Below are positions 1 through 4,695 of a stretch of DNA of 5,843 bases, piece by piece. This DNA comes from Gammaproteobacteria bacterium (GTDB lineage: Bacteria > Pseudomonadota > Gammaproteobacteria > GCA-001735895), in NCBI GenBank assembly GCA_024763185.1, contig JANTFY010000158.1, forward strand, positions 1 to 5,843, given 5' to 3'. Under the pieces are notes generated by a model that was not told the DNA's origin, ran no database searches, and saw only the letters and a list, made by a program, of their open reading frames with translations. Position 1 is the stretch's first letter; each line of letters begins with the position of its first letter. Both the position numbers and the translations under genes were made by a program.

Positions 1-276
1 TCGCACCAGCCATTCCGACAGCAGGACGAGAGCTCCAGCGGGTAACAGGTAGGCGTATCCGTTCAGATCCATCTGGTGAATGGATATCACCAGTAAAACG
101 ATGCCCAGGGTGATAAAAACATCACCGAAGCTGCGGATAAATTTCAGCGGCTCTTCGCTATTGACCGGGGCAAGGCTGGAATCAGAGGAGGTTAAAAACT
201 CAAAAAGTGGCTCAATCTGGTCGGGCCGGATGATCTGCTGATCAGCCGCCTGTTGCAATTGTGTTTTGCTTATCAT
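1..276 (-). CDS. Unidentified inner-membrane protein, N-terminal part (3' end off the left edge)
   Basis: Reading leftwards from the ATG at 276-274 there are 92 open codons up to the window edge. The visible protein begins with about 45 polar residues (MISKTQLQQAADQQII...) with a helical pattern, including a D-Q-I-E-P-L stretch. Two hydrophobic segments follow at about residues 50-67 and 73-91, so this is probably an integral membrane protein with its N-terminus outside the bilayer. The N-terminal style (an amphipathic stretch with '...IIRPDQIEPLF' before clustered membrane helices) resembles the heterogeneous DUF2157-like membrane proteins, but I do not recognise the family with certainty and assign no function. 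The start is supported by an in-frame TGA two codons upstream (282-280). There is no convincing Shine-Dalgarno sequence in front of it. The gene is transcribed away from the transporter operon and shares its upstream region. Confidence 0.75.
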   Translation of the reverse strand, partial: MISKTQLQQAADQQIIRPDQIEPLFEFLTSSDSSLAPVNSEEPLKFIRSFGDVFITLGIVLLVISIHQMDLNGYAYLLPAGALVLLSEWLVR

Positions 277-303
277 GATTCAATGAATAAGAAACGGGCG
301 GGC

Positions 304-309
304 ATTATA
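304..309 (-). promoter_or_regulatory. Candidate -10 element for the leftward membrane-protein gene
   Basis: On the minus strand this is a perfect TATAAT, about 28 bases before the ATG at 276. The best -35 match at normal spacing is poor (CTGATT, 333-328, 18-bp spacer), which would fit an activator-dependent or weak promoter. The hexamer lies in the loop of a GGGC...GCCC inverted repeat (300-303/311-314). Support is positional and by consensus only. Confidence 0.45.
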
Positions 310-319
310 AGCCCTTTTT

Positions 320-333
320 TTGATGTAAATCAG
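320..333. promoter_or_regulatory. FNR/Anr-type binding site between divergent genes
   Basis: The 14-mer TTGATGTAAATCAG matches the FNR/Anr consensus TTGAT-N4-ATCAA at 9 of 10 specified positions, with only the last base differing. Its centre (326.5) is about 44 bases upstream of the start expected from the rightward -10 candidate at 359-364. That is close to, but not exactly, the -41.5 typical of class II activation. For the leftward TATAAT the box would sit near -29, where binding would be expected to repress. Oxygen-responsive control of one or both genes is therefore plausible. A CRP-type half-site role is less likely because the TGTGA core is absent. Confidence 0.45.
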
Positions 334-334
334 T

Positions 335-364
335 TTATAACCGTTAGAAAGATGAATAGATAAT
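335..364 (+). promoter_or_regulatory. Candidate promoter of the ABC transporter operon
   Basis: A GATAAT hexamer at 359-364 matches 5 of 6 bases of the -10 consensus. With an 18-bp spacer, TTATAA at 335-340 gives a weak -35. A second -10-like hexamer, CATAAT, lies at 395-400 without a good -35 partner, and TTGAAA at 400-405 is a good -35 without a good -10. The leader to the ATG at 453 would be about 80 bases from the first candidate. None is decisive. The first is preferred because of its position relative to the FNR-type box. Confidence 0.3.
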
Positions 365-452
365 TTTGTTCTATCTGCGCCGGTCTTTTTGTAACATAAT
401 TGAAACCGCATAAAGTTAGGATTTTATTTTTTATAACAACAGGAGAGACAAC

Positions 453-1511
453 ATGAAAATGACAGGTATTATCACCGCGGCCGCTTTGGCTGTGACGTCA
501 GTATCCGTATCCGCAGAAACCCTTAAGCTGTTGACCTGGAAAGGTTATGCACCCAAGGCACTGGTAGAAAAATTTGAAAAACAAACCGGTATCGACGTCG
601 AGGTCACCTACTCCAACAACGAAGAAATGATTGCCAAGTTACGTGCCACCCGAGGCAGCGGCTTTGACTTGGCACAACCGTCGCAGGATCGTATCTCGTC
701 GGTACAGGCGAAATACAACATCTATCAGCCGATGGATTATTCCAAGATCAAAACCGATCAGATTATCGCTTCCATGCTGACGGCTGTAAAAAATAATACC
801 AACGTGAAGGGCAAGTCCTATGCTGCGCCTTTTTGCTACGGTACGTCCGGTCTGGTGGTCAATACCAAGGCTGCGCCTGATGCCAAGGATTACGATGCCC
901 TGATGGATACCAATTACAAGGGCCGCATCAGTTATCGCCTGAAACGTCCCACCTTGATAGCCATGGCTTTTGCCAAGGGTGATGATCCTTTTGCCAAGTA
1001 TTCTGATGTTGATGCCTATACAGAATTGATGGAAGGTGTGGGTGAAGACTTGATCGCCTCCAAGCACCTGGTCAAGAACTACTGGGCCAATGGCGATGCG
1101 TTGCTCGAGTTGATGCGCAATGGTGAAGTGAACGTGGCCATGGCCTGGGATAATGGTGGCTGGAAGCTGCATGAGCAGAATCCTGACATTGATTTTGTCG
1201 CACCAACCAGTGGTGCCCTGGGCTGGATCGACACCTTTGCCATTCCTGCCAAGGCAAAGAATGTGGAAGGTGCCTACAAGTGGATCAATTTCATGCTGGA
1301 ACCTGAAAATGCCGCTTATTTCACCAACCAGGAAAAATACGGAACCGCTTCCAACGGTGCCAATGAATTTCTCGAGCCAAAAATCAAGGCCAACTTCGAG
1401 CGTTCTTTCAGCAAGGCGGATATCGATAACATCAAGTGGTACCCACCGGTACCCGCAAAACTGGAATCCATCGAAGGCAAGATTCTGGACAAGGTAAAAG
1501 CAGCCAACTAA
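453..1511 (+). CDS. Periplasmic solute-binding protein of a Pot-family ABC importer
   Basis: This 352-residue protein has a signal peptide (short basic start, hydrophobic core, V-S-A at 19-21) likely cleaved after A21, with no lipobox cysteine, so it is a soluble periplasmic protein. Its length and motif order match the PotD/PotF family: L-T-W-K-G-Y near residue 27, F-D-L-A-Q-P-S at 71-77, A-M-A-W-D-N at 229-234, G-W-I-D-T-F-A-I-P at 257-265, and a K-W-I-N-F-M-L-E-P helix near 276-284. W29, W232, W258 and D260 correspond to ligand-cage residues of PotD. By hand alignment, however, the acidic residue after the first tryptophan is G31 (preceded by K30), and the acidic pair in the hinge loop is replaced by S-Y-R-L-K-R-P at 160-166. 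The substrate may therefore not be a plain polyamine, and the potD symbol is withheld. AGGAGA at 441-446, 6 bases before the ATG, supports this start. It is the first gene of the operon, 43 bases before the ATPase gene. Confidence 0.93.
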   Translation: MKMTGIITAAALAVTSVSVSAETLKLLTWKGYAPKALVEKFEKQTGIDVEVTYSNNEEMIAKLRATRGSGFDLAQPSQDRISSVQAKYNIYQPMDYSKIKTDQIIASMLTAVKNNTNVKGKSYAAPFCYGTSGLVVNTKAAPDAKDYDALMDTNYKGRISYRLKRPTLIAMAFAKGDDPFAKYSDVDAYTELMEGVGEDLIASKHLVKNYWANGDALLELMRNGEVNVAMAWDNGGWKLHEQNPDIDFVAPTSGALGWIDTFAIPAKAKNVEGAYKWINFMLEPENAAYFTNQEKYGTASNGANEFLEPKIKANFERSFSKADIDNIKWYPPVPAKLESIEGKILDKVKAAN

Positions 1512-1554
1512 TGGCTGATCGACAAATCCTGACCAGCGCTTTTATGGAGTCGAG

Positions 1555-2625
1555 ATGTCTGAGTATGACCTCGAAGTAGAAAACCTGGTCAGGGATTTCG
1601 CCGCTTTTCGCGCGGTGGATCATGTTAATTTCAAGGTGGAAAAGGGTAGTTTCTTTTCCATTCTTGGGCCTTCCGGTTGCGGCAAGACCACCCTGCTGCG
1701 CATGATCGCCGGGTTTCTGGAACCCAACGCTGGTGATATTCGCATACGTAACGAATCGGTGCTGGGCGTGCCCCCTAACCTGCGACCGGTCAACCTGATC
1801 TTTCAACACCTGTCCTTATTCCCGATGATGGATGTGAAAGAGAATATTTCCTTTGGCCTGAAACGCCGCAAAATACCACAGTCCACAATCGACAAGCAGG
1901 TTGATTCCATACTTGAACGGGTCGGATTGCCGGAGTATGGCCAGAAGAAAATAAACCAGCTTTCCGGCGGCCAGAAACAGCGGGTGGCCATTGCCCGCGC
2001 GTTGGTGCTGGAACCCTCGATTTTACTGCTTGATGAACCCCTGGGCGCGCTGGATTTAAAGCTGCGTGAACAGATGAAAATCGAGTTGAAAAAACTGCAG
2101 CAACAGGTGGGCACGACCTTTGTCTACATCACCCATGACCAGTCCGAAGCGCTGGTGATGAGCGACCAGGTAGCCGTCATGGACAAAGGCGCTTTTGAGC
2201 AGATTGATACCCCCAAGAATCTGTACGCACACCCCAAAACCGGTTTCGTCGCGAACTTCATCGGCGAGAATAATTCATTCGATGCCACCGTGTCCTCGTC
2301 TGATCCATTCCGGGTAAAGATAAACAGTGACATGGAATTCAATGCGCGTGCCATGACCGGTTTGTCAACGGGAGCAGAGTGTCAACTGTATATTCGACCG
2401 GAATCCATCGTGATTAATCCACTGCAGAATGAGCCAATGAATAAATTTAGTGTCACGGTCAAGAACGTGTTATTCGATGGCGCCAATACCAAGCTGCTGG
2501 CGACCATCGGCGACACTGGGCAAGAAATCATGGCCGCTTTGCCGCAGGATAAACGCTTCGATCATATCCAGCCGGGTGAGCGCTTAAATGTGGGTGTTTA
2601 TGATGATGCCTGTACCTGCTTTTAA
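1555..2625 (+). CDS. potA: ABC importer ATP-binding protein, PotA-like
   Basis: This 356-residue ATPase would sit on the cytoplasmic face and drive uptake through the two permeases encoded downstream. All nucleotide-binding motifs are present: Walker A G-P-S-G-C-G-K-T-T at 38-46, Q-loop Q84, signature L-S-G-G-Q-K-Q at 136-142, Walker B I-L-L-L-D-E-P at 156-162 with catalytic E161, D-loop G-A-L-D at 164-167, and switch H194 in T-H-D-Q. From about residue 235 onward there is a C-terminal extension of the TOBE type found in PotA/MalK-like subunits. It ends in D-D-A-C-T-C-F, slightly shorter than E. coli PotA (about 378). GGAG at 1546-1549, 5 bases before the ATG, fixes the start. No terminator separates it from the binding-protein gene, so the two are probably cotranscribed. 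The symbol marks family resemblance; the transported substrate is not established. Confidence 0.94.
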   Translation: MSEYDLEVENLVRDFAAFRAVDHVNFKVEKGSFFSILGPSGCGKTTLLRMIAGFLEPNAGDIRIRNESVLGVPPNLRPVNLIFQHLSLFPMMDVKENISFGLKRRKIPQSTIDKQVDSILERVGLPEYGQKKINQLSGGQKQRVAIARALVLEPSILLLDEPLGALDLKLREQMKIELKKLQQQVGTTFVYITHDQSEALVMSDQVAVMDKGAFEQIDTPKNLYAHPKTGFVANFIGENNSFDATVSSSDPFRVKINSDMEFNARAMTGLSTGAECQLYIRPESIVINPLQNEPMNKFSVTVKNVLFDGANTKLLATIGDTGQEIMAALPQDKRFDHIQPGERLNVGVYDDACTCF

Positions 2626-2672
2626 AATCTTTCACAGGGGTTCAGTAAATCCCCCGTCTTTAGTCGGCCATT

Positions 2673-2770
2673 CGTCATACCGGCGCAGGCCGGTATCCAT
2701 CAGCAACATGGCACAGGCCGACCCTGGTTGGTTTTGTCTGCAATGGATACCGGCCTGCGCCGGTAAGACG
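2673..2770. repeat. Palindromic inverted-repeat element (dRS3/MITE-like) between the ATPase and permease genes
   Basis: Two 28-base arms, 2673-2700 and 2743-2770, are reverse complements at 27 of 28 positions and are separated by 42 bases. Each arm is also palindromic: ATACCGGC (2677-2684) pairs with GCCGGTAT (2689-2696) around a 4-base GCAG loop, and the right arm repeats this with one mismatch. The layout, with a core of the form TACCGG-N6-CCGGTA and ends CGTCAT / ATCCAT, is like the short dispersed repeats common in proteobacterial intergenic regions, such as neisserial dRS3 (ATTCCC-N8-GGGAAT). No transposase is encoded, and I could not identify a clear target-site duplication. As RNA the element could fold into one long hairpin or two small ones, within the transcript between the ATPase and permease genes. 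Confidence 0.85.
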
Positions 2771-2815
2771 ACAGATAAAGGCTGTGGTTTCATTGAACGT
2801 TTTTCAACCCTGACT

Positions 2816-2845
2816 ACAAACTCCCGGCTTCAAGCCGGTGGTTGT
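2816..2845 (+). promoter_or_regulatory. Hairpin just upstream of the first permease start
   Basis: A perfect dyad CCGGCTT-C-AAGCCGG occupies 2824-2838. In RNA this forms a five-pair G/C stem (2824-2828/2834-2838) with loop TTCAA. Outer pairs continue through CAA (2819-2821) with TTG (2841-2843), interrupted by a C-T mismatch and a T-G wobble. It ends only a few bases before the weak ribosome binding site of the permease gene (around 2850) and has no T run after it. A translation-modulating or mRNA-stabilising role is more likely than termination. No function is demonstrated. Confidence 0.45.
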
Positions 2846-2864
2846 TTATAAGGTTGCGCTAAAG

Positions 2865-3722
2865 ATGCCTTACGCCGGCCGCCTGACACTGTACTTTTTC
2901 CTGACGCCGGTGTTGCTGTGGCTGTTCCTGTTAATCGTCATTCCACACATCGATTTATTTGTTATTTCGATGCAGGTAGAAAACGATGATGGCGACATGG
3001 TCTGGTCACTACTGAACTACCAGGCCTTTTTTGAAGAGAAAATTTACTGGATGACTTTCGTCAGAACTGCTTTGTACGCCATTCTGACCACGCTGCTGAC
3101 CTTTATCATCACCTTCCCGGTGGCGTTTTATATCACCAAGGTGCTATCGATTAAATACAGCGGTTTTTTCACCATCCTGCTGCTGGTACCGTTCTGGGTC
3201 AGTGAATTGGTGCGCATTTATGGCTGGATGATCCTGCTACGCGAAAGCGGGGTGTTTAATCATTTTCTGCTGCAGCTGGGTTTGATCGATGTGCCGATTG
3301 AAATGCTGTACAACGATATCAGCATGGTGATGGGCCTGGTGTACACCTCGATGTTATTCATGGTGGTACCGTTGATTTCCTCACTGGAAGGACTGGACGA
3401 CAGCCTGATCGAGGCCGCTTATGACCTCGGTGCCAGTAAACCGGTCATCTTCGCCAAGATCGTCATTCCCTATATTCTGCCGGGCATTACTTCCGGCTCC
3501 ATCGTGGTTTTCATGTTGACCCTGGGTAATTACCTGACACCAAACCTGATGGGTGGCAAGAATTCATTGTGGTTTACCGAACAGATCTATAACGAATTTA
3601 TCGCCAGTTTTAACTGGAACCAGGGCGCTGCGTTTGGTTTTCTGTTGCTGGTGTTGTCGACCTTTATCATCTGGCTGGGCCTTAAACTGACCCGGCAGAA
3701 TTTATCGAGGGCACTCAGTTGA
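2865..3722 (+). CDS. potB: ABC importer permease, PotB-like
   Basis: This is an inner-membrane permease of 285 residues from the ATG, close to the usual length of PotB (about 275-285). Hydrophobic segments at about 7-27, 64-90, 100-121, 151-172, 203-225 and 256-275 give the six-helix layout of the family. The cytoplasmic EAA loop that docks on the ATPase is clear at 183-190 (E-A-A-Y-D-L-G-A), followed by I-P-Y-I-L-P-G-I. It should pair with the PotC-like subunit encoded immediately downstream. Start choice: the reading frame is open further upstream to a GTG at 2838, but that codon lies inside a hairpin and has no ribosome binding site. ATG 2865 gives a typical family N-terminus and has AAGG at 2850-2853, with a rather long 11-base gap. 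Unlike its neighbours it does not abut the preceding gene: about 240 bp with a repeat element intervene, so its expression may be uncoupled from the ATPase. Confidence 0.92.
   Translation: MPYAGRLTLYFFLTPVLLWLFLLIVIPHIDLFVISMQVENDDGDMVWSLLNYQAFFEEKIYWMTFVRTALYAILTTLLTFIITFPVAFYITKVLSIKYSGFFTILLLVPFWVSELVRIYGWMILLRESGVFNHFLLQLGLIDVPIEMLYNDISMVMGLVYTSMLFMVVPLISSLEGLDDSLIEAAYDLGASKPVIFAKIVIPYILPGITSGSIVVFMLTLGNYLTPNLMGGKNSLWFTEQIYNEFIASFNWNQGAAFGFLLLVLSTFIIWLGLKLTRQNLSRALS
3707..3711 (+). promoter_or_regulatory. Ribosome binding site deciding the TTG start of the second permease
   Basis: GAGGG lies within the last codons of the first permease gene, 7 bases before TTG 3719. It is a strong Shine-Dalgarno at ideal distance and supports the unusual TTG initiation codon over later in-frame ATG codons, which would remove the first membrane helix. 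Confidence 0.65.
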
Positions 3723-4579
3723 TCAGATCCCTGCCCAGCGGAAAAACCTATCGATACGGTTACCTGTTATACGTCAGTTTTTTTTACCTGTTCCTGTTTT
3801 CACCGTTATTGATTACCTGTGTGCTGGCATTCAACGATTCCAATTTTCCGGGCTTACCGTGGGAAGGTTTTACCCTGGACTGGTTTTTTGCCGATGAACA
3901 ATATCGAACCGGTGTGTTTCACGATGACCGTAATCTGAGCGCCTTGTGGGTCAGCCTGCAAACCGCGATTGCGGTCTCGCTACTGTCCCTGATCCTCGGC
4001 ACCATGGCCGCTTTTCTGTTTGAACAGGAACGGTTTCCATTTAAACAGCCATTGTTTTTTCTTTCGTTGACCCCGCTGGTCATCCCGGGCGTGATTCTGG
4101 GTATTTCGATACTTTTGGCCAGTAACACGGCCGGCCTGTATTTTGAAGAACACTGGGGTATCGATATTGAGATACTGCGCCCCAGTTTCTGGCTGGTGGT
4201 GCTGGGACAGATGTCGTTTATTTCGACGTTTGTCATGCTGGTGGTTTCCGCACGGTTGAAAAAATTCGATCCGGCATTGGAAGAGGCGGCGCTCAACCTC
4301 GGCGCGACCCGCCCCGAAGTCATTCGCCTGATTACCATCCCCTACCTGAAGCCGGCGTTGATCGGTGCCGGTTCAGTGGCCTTTTTGATGAGTTTTGAAA
4401 ATTTCAATACCACCCTGTTCCTGATCGGTTCAGATACCACCCTGCCGGTATCGCTGTATCTTCAGGTCCGTGATGGCAGCACGCCGTTGATCAATGCCAT
4501 AGCATTCATCCTGATTGTTTCGACCTCGTTACTGGCGCTGATCAACCTGCTGGCCAGTCAACGCCATAAGGATGAATGA
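3719..4579 (+). CDS. potC: ABC importer permease, PotC-like
   Basis: This is the second inner-membrane permease of the importer, 286 residues, comparable to or slightly longer than usual PotC proteins (about 260-280). Hydrophobic segments at about 14-36, 76-100, 111-134, 157-178, 212-234 and 256-279 fit the six-helix fold. The EAA coupling loop is at 189-196 (E-A-A-L-N-L-G-A), followed by I-P-Y-L-K-P-A-L. The stretches T-P-L-V-I-P-G-V (118-125) and T-L-P-V-S-L-Y (241-247) are typical of PotC. Translation appears to begin at TTG, which overlaps the preceding stop codon by 4 bases (TTGA, 3719-3722), so the two permeases are probably translationally coupled and made in equal amounts. The segment at about 40-75 between helices 1 and 2 is a sizeable periplasmic loop. 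This is the last gene of the transporter operon. Confidence 0.92.
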   Translation: MIRSLPSGKTYRYGYLLYVSFFYLFLFSPLLITCVLAFNDSNFPGLPWEGFTLDWFFADEQYRTGVFHDDRNLSALWVSLQTAIAVSLLSLILGTMAAFLFEQERFPFKQPLFFLSLTPLVIPGVILGISILLASNTAGLYFEEHWGIDIEILRPSFWLVVLGQMSFISTFVMLVVSARLKKFDPALEEAALNLGATRPEVIRLITIPYLKPALIGAGSVAFLMSFENFNTTLFLIGSDTTLPVSLYLQVRDGSTPLINAIAFILIVSTSLLALINLLASQRHKDE

Positions 4580-4596
4580 ACACCACGCAAGCCAGT

Positions 4597-4610
4597 GCCT
4601 GTAAACAGGC
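4597..4610 (+). other. Small hairpin after the transporter operon
   Basis: GCCTG-TAAA-CAGGC forms a five-pair stem with a four-base loop, 18 bases after the last permease stop. No T run follows (the next bases are CCTGATACGCC), so it is not a canonical intrinsic terminator. It may protect the 3' end of the transcript or be incidental. Confidence 0.3.
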
Positions 4611-4639
4611 CCTGATACGCCAAGTGATTTATTTTCATA

Positions 4640-4666
4640 TCGGTGTATTATCACCCGACCCATAAT
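4640..4666 (+). promoter_or_regulatory. Candidate promoter/operator of metY
   Basis: TATTAT at 4646-4651 is a fair -10 candidate and lies exactly between the arms of a short dyad, GGTG (4642-4645) and CACC (4652-4655). A second hexamer, CATAAT, is at 4661-4666. Neither has a good -35 at 16-18 bp, so an activator or a weak promoter is possible. The dyad could be an operator, but it does not resemble the MetJ box (AGACGTCT), and the spacer is too short for a SAM riboswitch with an expression platform. Confidence 0.3.
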
Positions 4667-4695
4667 TAAACAAAAACACCAAAAGAGGAGACCTC

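Noticed and set aside
300..321. GGGC-N7-GCCC followed by seven T residues, resembling a rightward intrinsic terminator
   Set aside because: It lies between divergent genes, so no known rightward transcript needs ending here; the stem has only four pairs and its loop holds the leftward TATAAT. Termination of antisense transcription cannot be excluded.
639..1172. 177-codon minus-strand open frame inside the binding-protein gene
   Set aside because: It is fully antisense to a clear PotD-family gene, and its composition (rich in H, I, G) is typical of a codon-shadow frame.
1432..1809. 125-codon minus-strand open frame over the junction of binding-protein and ATPase genes
   Set aside because: It is antisense to two well-supported genes, has low-complexity shadow-like composition and no recognisable domain.
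2637..2660. GGGG-N10-CCCC after the ATPase stop as a terminator
   Set aside because: The stem has only four pairs with a ten-base loop, and there is no real T run (CGTCTTTA), so it is too weak to call.
2588..2851. 87-codon plus-strand open frame across the end of the ATPase gene and the repeat element
   Set aside because: It overlaps the ATPase gene out of frame, and its translation (S-Y-R-R-R-P, W-I-P-A-C-A-G-K-T) is the typical product of translating a dispersed inverted repeat; it has no ribosome binding site.
2838..2864. GTG at 2838 as the start of the first permease
   Set aside because: It lies in the hairpin arm without a Shine-Dalgarno, and the nine extra residues do not look like a family N-terminus; ATG 2865 is preferred.
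4580..4695. SAM riboswitch or MetJ operator before metY
   Set aside because: The 116-bp spacer lacks the conserved helices of SAM-I/II aptamers and any AGACGTCT-like tandem boxes.
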